Shown here: positions 33,452 to 41,526 of the stretch, one piece after another
Layout of the letters: the number at the start of each line of letters is the position of its first letter
Position numbering within the stretch: the first letter of the stretch is position 1
Made by a program: the position numbers and the translations under genes
Source of the DNA: Campylobacter armoricus
GTDB lineage: Bacteria; Campylobacterota; Campylobacteria; Campylobacterales; Campylobacteraceae
DNA length: 64,000 bases
Direction: 5' to 3'
Assembly (NCBI RefSeq): GCF_013372105.1
Contig: NZ_CP053825.1
Coordinates: 1,054,001-1,118,000, forward strand
Notes under the pieces: generated by a model
The model's input: only the letters and a program-made list of their open reading frames with translations
Database searches by the model: none
Told to the model about the DNA's origin: nothing

Positions 33452-35073
33452 TGTTTATCCTCATCAAAACTTATATTAATATTTATATTCATTTTCATAC
33501 CTTTTAAAGCCGCCTTTAGAGTATCATCTGTAATGCTTGAGGTAATGGTTTGTGCTATACTCTTACTAAGCTCATTAACCATTTCATCTTCTTGTGTATT
33601 GACCATCTTATCATCTTTTGTTGCAATCTCATCTTGTGTTTTTGAAACTGGCTTATTAGTTGTTACTTTTTCACCCAAAGCCATCATAACATCATCTTCA
33701 CTTAAAGTTACAAATTCATCTTGCTCTATATTTAAATTTTCGCCCATATTTTCCTCTATATTTTCCTCTATATTTTCCTCTATATTTTCCTCTATATTTT
33801 CCTCTATATTTTCCTCTATATTTTCCTCTATATTTTCCTCTATATTTTCCTCTATATTTTCCTCTATATTTTCCTCTATATTTTCCTCTATATTTTCAAA
33901 ATTCATCTCATTTTCATCTGTTTTACTAGGTATATTATCATCAAGTATTTCCGATATATCTTTTTTTGAAGAAAAAGATTCTAATAAATTTTCTAGTTTA
34001 TCTTTTTCGTTTATTATTACAAGATCTTCATTGTCAAATTCTTGCATTTGCAATTCATCAACATCACCAAATTCTTCATCAAGTTCATCAATAGCAGCAA
34101 GCTCTTCTTTGATTTTATCTTGTGTGCTTAATTCATCTTCTACTTGAAAATCAACACTCTCTTCCTCTTCTAATATTTCTTCCACTACTGGTTCATTTTC
34201 CTCTATAACATTTTCATTTGATTTTTCATCACCGATAAACTGAGCATCTTGTGGCAAATCATCGAAATTTATTTCTTTTTCATCTACTTCTTCAACCATA
34301 GGTAAGCCATTAAAAAAATCGGCAGTGGTATTTTCTTCTATATTTTCTTCTATATTTTCTTCTATATTTTCTTCTATATTTTCTTCTATATTTTCTTCTA
34401 TATTTTCTTCTATATTTTCTTCTATATTTTCTTCTATATTTTCTTCTATATTTTCTTCTATATTTTCTTCTATATTTTCTTCTATATTTTCCTCACTAGA
34501 TAAACTTTTTTCTGATAAATCTTCCTCTGTTTTTTCTTCTAGCAAATCCAAATTATCATCAAAACTCAAATCTTCTTCTAATTGGTTTTCAAAAAAATCT
34601 TCTTGTAGCTTCATTTCTTCATCTTGTTTTTCATCAAGCTCTGATAAATCAATATTATCAAGTAATTCACCACCATTCAAAGGTATATCTTTATCAAGCA
34701 AAACATCATCATCAAAACTCAGCAATTCTTCATCAAGCTTTTCATCTTCTTTATTACTTAAACTTGAAAAAGAAATCTTATCTCCACTTAAAAATTCTAT
34801 AAAATCTGTAGGTAAAAATGGTTTATATAAGCACTCTATATCTTCTTTTTTTTCTTGATTTCTGGGTAATAAATAAATCAGTCTATTGCAGTTACTTTTT
34901 AACTCATCTAAACCAACATCACTATCGTGATCTAATATGATAATATCATAAAAATCTTTTATTTCTTCAATATTTGATACTTCTTCAAAATCATAACCTA
35001 ATTTTTGCACACCTAGGCTAACTAATTTAGATACAGCGGTATTTGAGTTTACCAACAAAACCTTCATTTGCAT
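33448..35073 (-). CDS. Highly acidic protein: degenerate receiver domain plus two NIEE repeat arrays
   Basis: A 541-residue protein. Residues 3-100 look like a response-regulator receiver: strand MKVLLVNSN, later IIILDHDS, and YKPFLP near 86, where receivers have Lys-Pro. The usual Asp pair after strand 1 is Asn-Ser-Asn, so metal-dependent phosphorylation is doubtful. The body is Glu/Asp-rich and contains 13 and 12 tandem NIEE units. The C-terminal 45 residues (VNELSKSIAQTITSSI and on) are less acidic and may form a folded helix. It lies between fliR and gmk; the same position in C. jejuni holds a gene called highly acidic protein. Function not known to me. Confidence 0.85.
   Translation of the reverse strand: MQMKVLLVNSNTAVSKLVSLGVQKLGYDFEEVSNIEEIKDFYDIIILDHDSDVGLDELKSNCNRLIYLLPRNQEKKEDIECLYKPFLPTDFIEFLSGDKISFSSLSNKEDEKLDEELLSFDDDVLLDKDIPLNGGELLDNIDLSELDEKQDEEMKLQEDFFENQLEEDLSFDDNLDLLEEKTEEDLSEKSLSSEENIEENIEENIEENIEENIEENIEENIEENIEENIEENIEENIEENIEENIEENTTADFFNGLPMVEEVDEKEINFDDLPQDAQFIGDEKSNENVIEENEPVVEEILEEEESVDFQVEDELSTQDKIKEELAAIDELDEEFGDVDELQMQEFDNEDLVIINEKDKLENLLESFSSKKDISEILDDNIPSKTDENEMNFENIEENIEENIEENIEENIEENIEENIEENIEENIEENIEENIEENIEENMGENLNIEQDEFVTLSEDDVMMALGEKVTTNKPVSKTQDEIATKDDKMVNTQEDEMVNELSKSIAQTITSSITDDTLKAALKGMKMNININISFDEDKH
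33749..33892 (-). repeat. 12-bp tandem array, 12 units, NIEE repeats (C-terminal array)
   Basis: Twelve perfect copies of the plus-strand unit TTTTCCTCTATA, encoding Glu-Glu-Asn-Ile on the minus strand with the first Glu as GAG. The unit is a multiple of three, so copy-number change alters length and not frame. Confidence 0.95.
34331..34486 (-). repeat. 12-bp tandem array, 13 units, NIEE repeats (N-terminal array)
   Basis: Thirteen perfect copies of the plus-strand unit TTTTCTTCTATA, encoding the same four residues as the other array but with both Glu codons as GAA. Every unit carries the T; every unit of the other array carries the C. Confidence 0.95.
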
Positions 35074-35123
35074 CTCCCGATATAAAAATACATTATTTTA
35101 AAACATTTTTAATTATTTATTGC

Positions 35124-35894
35124 TTATATATTAAAAAATAACAACTCCATATGTTCAAAACTTTTTATCATCAAATTTTTAAAATATTGCATCATGATAA
35201 GCAAAATGGCAATAAGCACTGCAAAAGATAAAAATATCTTGATAGGATAACCCACCACCAAAAGATTAAATTGTGGCATAGTTTTCATAAGCATTCCAAA
35301 AATCACATCTGACAATAAAGAAATAGCCAAAATTGGAAAAGCTATAGAGAAACCTAAAACAAATATATTAACCATGGCTTTATTCAAATAAAGCATCAAA
35401 TTTTCATGTGGATAAAATCCTCCCAAACTGATATACTCTAATGAATTTGATATAAAAAGTAAAATTAAATGATGTCCATCAAAAGCTAGAAAAACAAGTA
35501 AAGCTAGTAAATTTAAAATTTGAGAAATTACTGGTGAATTTACTCCGGTAGTTGGATCCATAACACTAGCCATAGAAAAACCCATAGTAAAAGATACTTG
35601 CTCACCAGCCATTTGCAAGATAGCAAATACCATTTGCAAAACTAATCCCGCGATCATCCCAAACAATACTTCACTTAAAAGATATAAAATAAAAAAAGAA
35701 TCAGGAGTATCTCCTTCAAGTTTTGCTAAAGGATATAAAAACATTGTTAAAAATAAAGCAAAGGTTGTTTTTACAACCAAAGGAATATTATTATGGGAAA
35801 AAAATGGAAAAAAAACAATCAATCCACTCATTCTAGCAAACAAAAGCATGAAAATTACAACATTTTCATCGCCTAAATACTTAACAAATTCCAT
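35124..35894 (-). CDS. fliR: Flagellar export apparatus protein FliR
   Basis: A 256-residue membrane protein of the flagellar type III secretion gate. Signature stretches are RMSGLIVFFPFF (about 21-32), the FTMGFSMASVMDPTTGVNSPVISQ block (about 101-124) and LLVVGYPIKIFLSFAVLI near the C-terminus. With FliP and FliQ it forms the export gate. The start overlaps the ABC ATPase end by 14 bases. This is a single flagellar gene away from the flgB cluster, as usual for Campylobacter. Confidence 0.96.
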   Translation of the reverse strand: MEFVKYLGDENVVIFMLLFARMSGLIVFFPFFSHNNIPLVVKTTFALFLTMFLYPLAKLEGDTPDSFFILYLLSEVLFGMIAGLVLQMVFAILQMAGEQVSFTMGFSMASVMDPTTGVNSPVISQILNLLALLVFLAFDGHHLILLFISNSLEYISLGGFYPHENLMLYLNKAMVNIFVLGFSIAFPILAISLLSDVIFGMLMKTMPQFNLLVVGYPIKIFLSFAVLIAILLIMMQYFKNLMIKSFEHMELLFFNI

Positions 35895-36516
35895 GATTAT
35901 TTAAATGATAAATTTTATCACACTTCTTTGCAAGTTCTTGATCATGGGTAACAAATACTAAAGCTGCGTTGTTTTCTTTAGCATAACTAATCAAAATATC
36001 TATAACATTTAAAGCATTTTTAAAATCCAAATTTCCTGTAGCTTCATCAGCAAAAATAATCTTTGGTTTTTTACTTAAAACCCTAGCTATACTTACTCTT
36101 TGTTGTTGTCCACCGCTTAATCTTGTGATCTTTTGGTTCATTAAATCAGCAATATCAAGCTTTTTTAATAATTCATAGTCTATATTTTGATTACTTAAAA
36201 TACTCGCAAGTTCTATATTTTCGAAAGCCAAAAAACCTTTGAATAAATAGTGCATTTGAAAAATAATACCAAAATCTTTTCTTCTAATTTTTAATAATAT
36301 TTCATCTTTTAAAGAATATAAGTCTTGGTTATTATAAAAAACTTTTCCTGATTGAGGTTTTAACAAAGTTGATAAGATATGCAAAAGAGTAGATTTACCA
36401 CATCCACTACTGCCTTGTATTGCTATACAATCTTTTGCATTTAAAGATAAATTTAAATTATTAAAAAGCGGAATATCAAAACCATGACTTAAATTTTCCG
36501 CTTTTAAAAGTTCCAT
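35881..36516 (-). CDS. ABC transporter ATP-binding protein, LolD-like, orphan
   Basis: A 211-residue ATPase with Walker A GSSGCGKST (35-43), Q-loop IIFQMHYLF, signature LSGGQQQR (about 134-141) and Walker B IIFADEATGNLD followed by the switch His in VTHD. The GNLD and size place it in the LolD/MacB/FtsE group. No permease gene is adjacent: it is squeezed between tsf (2 bases) and fliR (14-base overlap). It probably pairs with a lipoprotein-release or MacB-type permease elsewhere. Confidence 0.88.
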   Translation of the reverse strand: MELLKAENLSHGFDIPLFNNLNLSLNAKDCIAIQGSSGCGKSTLLHILSTLLKPQSGKVFYNNQDLYSLKDEILLKIRRKDFGIIFQMHYLFKGFLAFENIELASILSNQNIDYELLKKLDIADLMNQKITRLSGGQQQRVSIARVLSKKPKIIFADEATGNLDFKNALNVIDILISYAKENNAALVFVTHDQELAKKCDKIYHLNNHGIC

Positions 36517-36518
36517 TA

Positions 36519-37595
36519 TTAACCAATTTGTGCAGCAACTTCAGCAGCAAAATCTTCGGTTTTCTTTTCTAGACCTTCACCCACTTCAAAGCGAATGAAT
36601 TCTACTATTTTAATAGTACCACCAAGCTCTTTTTCTTTATCAGCGATTACTTGTTCGATAGTTTTTTTATCATCCATTACATAAAACTGACCCATTAAAG
36701 TAAGTCTGCTATCAAGTTGAGAATTATCTGCTATAAAACTATTTAATTTGCCTGGAATAATATTAGGCCAAATTTTTTCAGGTTTTCCTTGAGCTTGAAG
36801 TTCGGCTTTAATAGCTTCTTCAGCTGCTTGTATTACTTCTTGAGTAAGTTGTTTTCTACTTGCATATTTAGGAATTTTGTGCTCTGGTTTATTAGGATCT
36901 TTTAATCTTCTTCTTTCTTCGTTTTCTTTTTCTAATTCTGCAACTAAAGCTTTGTATTCATTTTCTACAAAATCCATATCAAGATCTTCATAAGATAAAT
37001 AACTCGGCTTCATTGCAGCAATATGCATACATACATGTTTTAAAAAATCTCCACACTTGCTAGCAGTAACTTCACTATCACAAGCTGCAGCAATAACCAC
37101 ACCAACACGACCATTAGTGTGAATATATCCATTAACTATACCATTGGTACCCGCTTTTAAAGTAGCAAATCTTCTTACAACTAAGTTTTCTCCAATAGTT
37201 GCAATTTGACTTTTTAAATACTCTTCAAATTTAACACCATTAATTTCACTTGAATGTAATTCTTCAACATTCTCAAGACTCTTAGCTTGGATATGTGCAG
37301 TTGTATCTTTTGTAAGAGCAATAAACTGCTCATTTTTAGCAACAAAATCAGTTTCTGAGTTAATCTCACTAACCGTTGCACTTTTAAAGTCATCGCTTAC
37401 TTTTACACTTACCAAACCTTCAGCAGCTAAACGATCAGCTTTTTTATCAGCTTTACCAAGGCCTTTTTCTCTTAAAAGTTGCACTGCTTTTTCAAAATCA
37501 CCATCTGTATCTTTTAAAGCATTTTTACAATCCATCATACCTGCACCAGTACTCTCGCGCAGTTCTTTTACCATTTGTGCAGTGATTTCAGCCAT
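36519..37595 (-). CDS. tsf: Translation elongation factor Ts
   Basis: A 358-residue EF-Ts that recharges EF-Tu with GTP. The N-terminal UBA-like motif LRESTGAGMMDCKNAL (about 12-27) and the TDFVAKNEQF core (about 82-91) are diagnostic. It is longer than the E. coli protein (about 283) because of an inserted charged helical region around residues 215-270 (ENEERRRLKDPNKPE), which is usual in campylobacters and relatives. The first base is shared with the rpsB stop (TAATG). Confidence 0.97.
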   Translation of the reverse strand: MAEITAQMVKELRESTGAGMMDCKNALKDTDGDFEKAVQLLREKGLGKADKKADRLAAEGLVSVKVSDDFKSATVSEINSETDFVAKNEQFIALTKDTTAHIQAKSLENVEELHSSEINGVKFEEYLKSQIATIGENLVVRRFATLKAGTNGIVNGYIHTNGRVGVVIAAACDSEVTASKCGDFLKHVCMHIAAMKPSYLSYEDLDMDFVENEYKALVAELEKENEERRRLKDPNKPEHKIPKYASRKQLTQEVIQAAEEAIKAELQAQGKPEKIWPNIIPGKLNSFIADNSQLDSRLTLMGQFYVMDDKKTIEQVIADKEKELGGTIKIVEFIRFEVGEGLEKKTEDFAAEVAAQIG

Positions 37596-38380
37596 TACTC
37601 TTTATCTCCTTCAAAATCTTCTTCACTCATAGCTTCTTCTAAAACTTCTTTTTTTTCTTCTTCTGAAATTGGTTGTTCTTCATTTGCTTCTCCATCTTGC
37701 TCTCTTAAAGCTTTACCCTCATTTATAGCTTCAGCCATTTCTTGACAGAAAAGTTGAACCGAACGAATTGCATCATCGTTTCCTGGAATTGGGAAATCAA
37801 CTAAGTCAGGATCACAATTTGTATCAAGTGGAGCAACTACAGGAATTTTTAATCTATTAGCTTCCTGAACTGCTATTTTTTCTTTTACAGTATCAATAAC
37901 AAAAATCATATCAGGTTGAGTTTTCATATATCTAATACCACCAAGATATGCTAATAATTTTTCTTTTTTTCTTGTAAGCATTAAAGCTTCTTTTTTAGTT
38001 AAAAGCTTAATACTTCCATCTTCTTCCATTTTTTCTATAACTTCTAATTTTCTAATTGATTGGCGGATAGTTCCAAAATTTGTCATCATACCACCAAGCC
38101 ATCTATGATTTACATAAGGCATACCGCATTTTTCAGCATATTCTTTAATTGCTCCACCTGCTTGTTTTTTAGTACCTACAAATAAAATTGTTTTACCTTC
38201 AGCAGCAGCATCACGAACAATGTTATATGTATATCTAAAATATCTAAGTGTTTTTTGCAAATCAATTACATAGATACCTTTTCTTTCTCCAAAAATAAAT
38301 TTTTTCATTTTTGGATTCCATCTTCTTGTTTGGTGTCCAAAATGCACACCACACTCTAATAAATCTCTCATGCTAACCAT
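37595..38380 (-). CDS. rpsB: 30S ribosomal protein S2
   Basis: A 261-residue S2 protein. [38 protein letters not shown] is the universal N-terminus (shown here by its residues 4-41), and [25 protein letters not shown] is the conserved C-terminal core. The extra tail from residue 225 is strongly acidic ([20 protein letters not shown]). It leads the rpsB-tsf operon and ends with a one-base overlap to tsf. The 5' leader is long enough for autoregulation. Confidence 0.97.
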   Translation of the reverse strand: MVSMRDLLECGVHFGHQTRRWNPKMKKFIFGERKGIYVIDLQKTLRYFRYTYNIVRDAAAEGKTILFVGTKKQAGGAIKEYAEKCGMPYVNHRWLGGMMTNFGTIRQSIRKLEVIEKMEEDGSIKLLTKKEALMLTRKKEKLLAYLGGIRYMKTQPDMIFVIDTVKEKIAVQEANRLKIPVVAPLDTNCDPDLVDFPIPGNDDAIRSVQLFCQEMAEAINEGKALREQDGEANEEQPISEEEKKEVLEEAMSEEDFEGDKE

Positions 38381-38401
38381 GAATTCTCCTTAAAAAAATA
38401 A

Positions 38402-38444
38402 TTAGGTTTATTCCTCCACATTCTTTAACCCATAAGCAACCTAA
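38402..38444 (-). promoter_or_regulatory. Possible structured leader of rpsB
   Basis: On the minus strand TTAGGTT (38444-38438) can pair with AACCTAA (38408-38402), closing a 29-base loop that contains GGGTTAAAGAATGTGGAGGAA, a purine-rich stretch resembling an internal Shine-Dalgarno. It lies between the probable -10 and the rpsB start. S2 autoregulates its own leader in other bacteria; an equivalent here is inference. Confidence 0.35.
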
Positions 38445-38476
38445 CAAGGAAATTAATGTGTGCGAAATGAAAATAT

Positions 38477-38482
38477 ATTATA
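38477..38482 (-). promoter_or_regulatory. -10 box of the rpsB-tsf operon
   Basis: TATAAT on the minus strand in TTATAATATA, about 97 bases before the rpsB ATG, with a TTTGT/T-rich region upstream as in Campylobacter sigma-70 promoters. No better candidate is present between rpsB and the petC terminator. Confidence 0.6.
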
Positions 38483-38519
38483 ACAAATTTTAGTTTATTT
38501 TTAGCTTATTACAAAAGAA

Positions 38520-38540
38520 AAGAACGCTGAAAGCGTTCTT
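38520..38540 (-). terminator. Terminator of the petABC operon
   Basis: AAGAACGCT (38520-38528) and AGCGTTCTT (38532-38540) form a perfect 9-bp stem with a 3-base loop. On the minus strand it is followed by TTCTTTTG, and it begins 8 bases after the petC stop. Confidence 0.85.
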
Positions 38541-38548
38541 AATGTAGA

Positions 38549-39676
38549 TTAATGTAATTTAGACCAAACAGATCTTTTCCAACCAATAGCAAAAATACTC
38601 AAAATCGCAAAAAACACCATAATATAAATACCAGTTTGTTCTCTTTCTTCTTTTTTACTATCGCCAACTTTTTCAAGATAACTAATAACTTGAGTTTGTG
38701 CTTTTTCATTTAAACCAACTCTTGGCATAGCAGTTCCATAAAGTTTCTTTTGTGGTTCGTTTATGAAAATTTCAAGATAATGCTCACCCTTAGAACGAAT
38801 CATCATTGATAAATCTGGAGGATTTGAACCAAGATAATTTTTCAAATCATTTATATTTGAACTTGAAGTAAAATTATCATATTTTACATCATGACATCTT
38901 CCACAAGCATTTATAAAAGTATTTTTATCTTTAGCAAATTCAAATTCTTTAGCAATTAAAGCTGATTTTTGCTGCTGTGTTAATTCTTGATTTTTAGCAT
39001 ATTTTTCCTCTAACTCAGCTTTTAATTTTACATCAAATTCTTTTTCATACTCATTAGCCGTATTTTTAAAAAATGCAATTAAATCCGCTAAATCTTGGTT
39101 ATCTTGCACCTCATCACCACTTAAAGGATAAGCAGGCATCAAAAAAGGTTTTTCATCGTTAAATTTGTGTGAAATTTGTAATGCTTTAACTGGATCAATA
39201 ATTAATGCGGCTAAAAATTTTTCATCATAAATAGCACCAGCATCGCTTAAATCAGGCGGAGTAACACCCAAAGAAGAATCTGTAATAGTAGCAGGAATTC
39301 CAGCAGCTTCAATACCATGACAAGCGATACAATTTCCTTCGAAAAGCTCTTTGCCTTTTTTGGCATTTCCTTTTGCAAAATCAATTTTTGCTATTTTTTC
39401 CCATATCTGTTTAGTAGCTTCTTCTTGATTTTTAGCAAGTTCTAGTGCTTTTTGTGCGTTAATGATAGCTTTTTCACCTCCAGAAACATTTGCATCTAAT
39501 AAAGCTTTTTCTTTTAAAGCAACTTCATTTTTTATAAATTCTTCATCAGCTTTTGCAAAATCAAAATTAACTGGAGTTGAAGGAGGATTCATTACCGAAT
39601 GAGCATATGGCTCAACTCCCCAATACACCAAACCTGTGAAAAAGACAACTACAAAAAATATTTTTAATTCTCTCAT
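38549..39676 (-). CDS. petC: Ubiquinol-cytochrome c reductase, diheme cytochrome c subunit
   Basis: I start at ATG 39676 (MRELKIFFVV), 2 bases after petB; a frame open to 39769 lies inside petB. The 375-residue protein has an N-terminal membrane anchor (about 5-20), two heme c sites, CIACH (116-120) and CGRCH (258-262), and a C-terminal membrane helix (GIYIMVFFAILSIFAIGW). Diheme cytochrome c subunits replace monoheme c1 in epsilonproteobacterial bc1 complexes and pass electrons to periplasmic cytochromes. CcsBA (57471-60701) would attach its hemes. Confidence 0.94.
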   Translation of the reverse strand: MRELKIFFVVVFFTGLVYWGVEPYAHSVMNPPSTPVNFDFAKADEEFIKNEVALKEKALLDANVSGGEKAIINAQKALELAKNQEEATKQIWEKIAKIDFAKGNAKKGKELFEGNCIACHGIEAAGIPATITDSSLGVTPPDLSDAGAIYDEKFLAALIIDPVKALQISHKFNDEKPFLMPAYPLSGDEVQDNQDLADLIAFFKNTANEYEKEFDVKLKAELEEKYAKNQELTQQQKSALIAKEFEFAKDKNTFINACGRCHDVKYDNFTSSSNINDLKNYLGSNPPDLSMMIRSKGEHYLEIFINEPQKKLYGTAMPRVGLNEKAQTQVISYLEKVGDSKKEEREQTGIYIMVFFAILSIFAIGWKRSVWSKLH

Positions 39677-39678
39677 TA

Positions 39679-40923
39679 TTAGCCCCTTTTTCTTTCCATG
39701 ATAGTAATAACTGGTAACACTACTAACAATAATAATAAAAATACCATAGAAGCATAAAATCCTATCCAAGCATTAACACCCGTTGGAGGAAGTTTTCCAT
39801 ATACTGTTAATACAATTAAATCAATTAATAACACCCAAAACCATACAAAAAACATTGGTCTTTCATGGGCCGGTTTCACCATATCGCTCCTATCAAGCCA
39901 AGGTAGCAAGAAAAATATAATTTGTGCTATACCAAATGCTGCAAGTCCTATATCAAAAGCTTTAATACTTCCAATATCAAAGAAAAATCCTCTCAATACT
40001 TCATAACTCCATAAGAAATACCATTCAGGATAAATATGAGGTGGAGTTTTTAAAGAATTTGCTGGGTCAAAGTTGATTGGATCCATTGCAAAATTAAATT
40101 TAAAACATACCAAATAAAAGAAGAAAATCATAAATAAAGCAATATACATAAAATCTTTAGCTAAAAATCCTGGCCAAAAAGGAATAACTTTAGAACCTTT
40201 TGTATCTCCAGCTAAATATTTTTCAGCTTCCAAATCAAAATCAATTTCCTCTGAAATTTCATTATTTACATGTGGGATTCTTAAAGAATAAAAGTGAAAT
40301 GCAATAATTGCTAAAATTACAATTGGCAATAAGCACACATGCAACATAAAAAATCTAGTTAAAGTCGGATCAGATACCGCAAAATCTCCTCTTATCCAAA
40401 CAACTAATGCATCGCCTATAAAAGGAATTCCACCAAAGAGTTGTGTAATAACTTGTGCTGCCCAAAAGCTCATTTGTCCCCAAGGAAGCATATATCCACT
40501 AAATGCTTCTGCTGAAAACACAACAAATAAAAGCATACCACTAATCCAAATCATTTCACGACCCTTTTTATAAGAGCCATAATAAATTCCTGTTAGCATA
40601 TGAATATATATGATTAAAAATACAACTGAAGCAGCCACACCATGCATATGACGCCAAAGCCAACCATATTCTACTTCTTGCATGATAGTTTTATTTACAC
40701 TATCAAAAGCCAAAGCCACATCTGGTTTATAATACATCACTAAAAACAAACCTGATATAAATAAAATAGCAAAAAGAGTAGTTAAAATAACACCCATTGC
40801 CCATAAAAAATTAATTTGTTTTGGTATCCAGTATTTAGCCATTAATACATCAAAAAGCTTATTTACAGCTAATCTTTGATCAAGCCAATCAATAATACCA
40901 TTAGCTTTTTTTATATGTGCCAT
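39679..40923 (-). CDS. petB: Ubiquinol-cytochrome c reductase, cytochrome b subunit
   Basis: A 414-residue cytochrome b. Motifs include WLWRHMHGVAAS and LTGIYYGSYKKG in the heme-binding N-terminal half, LPWGQMSFWAAQVIT (Qo-site helix cd), and the PEWY signature in HIYPEWYFLWSYEVLR. About eight membrane helices form the quinol-oxidising and quinone-reducing core. It is followed by petC after 2 bases and preceded by petA by 1 base. Confidence 0.96.
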   Translation of the reverse strand: MAHIKKANGIIDWLDQRLAVNKLFDVLMAKYWIPKQINFLWAMGVILTTLFAILFISGLFLVMYYKPDVALAFDSVNKTIMQEVEYGWLWRHMHGVAASVVFLIIYIHMLTGIYYGSYKKGREMIWISGMLLFVVFSAEAFSGYMLPWGQMSFWAAQVITQLFGGIPFIGDALVVWIRGDFAVSDPTLTRFFMLHVCLLPIVILAIIAFHFYSLRIPHVNNEISEEIDFDLEAEKYLAGDTKGSKVIPFWPGFLAKDFMYIALFMIFFFYLVCFKFNFAMDPINFDPANSLKTPPHIYPEWYFLWSYEVLRGFFFDIGSIKAFDIGLAAFGIAQIIFFLLPWLDRSDMVKPAHERPMFFVWFWVLLIDLIVLTVYGKLPPTGVNAWIGFYASMVFLLLLLVVLPVITIMERKRG

Positions 40924-40924
40924 A

Positions 40925-41428
40925 TTAAGCCTCCGCTATCATTTTTTTATATTCTGGACCTTCTTCACCTAAAACCAATTTCGTTCCATCGATTCTAAAA
41001 GGAGGTATATCCAAAGGTCTTGGAGGTGGACCAAACACATTTTTACCACTTGTATCAAATTCACCACCATGACACGCGCATTTAAATAATCTCTCACTTG
41101 GCACATAAGCTGGAATACAGCCTAAATGCGTACAAAGACCAATTACTACAGTATAAGCAACATCACCAACAACAACATCTCTATTGCTATCTTTAGCCAT
41201 GTCCGCATCTTTTTTTAAGATAAATATAGGTTTTTTACGCCATTCAATTGTTCTTAGCTCGCCTTCTTTCATACCAGAAAGATCCACAGTAGTAACACCT
41301 GCTGCTTTAACACTTGGGAGTGGATCCCATGTTTTTTTCATTGCAACTAATGAAAAAGCACCACCCACAGCAGCTACTGTTCCAAAGGCAAAGCCCATAA
41401 AGCTTCGTCTACTTTCAGATGTAGCCAT
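40925..41428 (-). CDS. petA: Rieske iron-sulfur subunit of the bc1 complex
   Basis: A 167-residue Rieske protein. A Tat-type N-terminus (SRRSFMGFAFGTVAAVGGA, about 6-24) also acts as the membrane anchor. The 2Fe-2S ligands are C99-T-H101 with C104 and C117-A-C119-H120; C104 and C119 are positioned for the stabilising disulfide. It carries electrons from quinol in PetB to the cytochrome c of PetC. It opens the petABC operon; AAGGAAGTAAA precedes the start. Confidence 0.96.
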   Translation of the reverse strand: MATSESRRSFMGFAFGTVAAVGGAFSLVAMKKTWDPLPSVKAAGVTTVDLSGMKEGELRTIEWRKKPIFILKKDADMAKDSNRDVVVGDVAYTVVIGLCTHLGCIPAYVPSERLFKCACHGGEFDTSGKNVFGPPPRPLDIPPFRIDGTKLVLGEEGPEYKKMIAEA

Positions 41429-41526
41429 TTTACTTCCTTTGTTTTGATTTGTATGTAAAACATAGCAGTTTATCTAAAAAATGATAAATTTTTTCTTTTA
41501 CAAAAAATTATATTTAAGTTTTAATT

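Noticed and set aside
33440-34858. Long plus-strand frames opposite the acidic protein (Ser-Ile-Phe-rich)
   Set aside because: They are the reverse reading of the 12-bp arrays; low-complexity SSIF repeats, no ribosome sites, and the minus-strand gene is coupled to gmk.
39677-39769. Longer N-terminus for petC
   Set aside because: It lies in another frame of petB and would put 31 unrelated residues before the membrane anchor; the ATG at 39676 has normal spacing.
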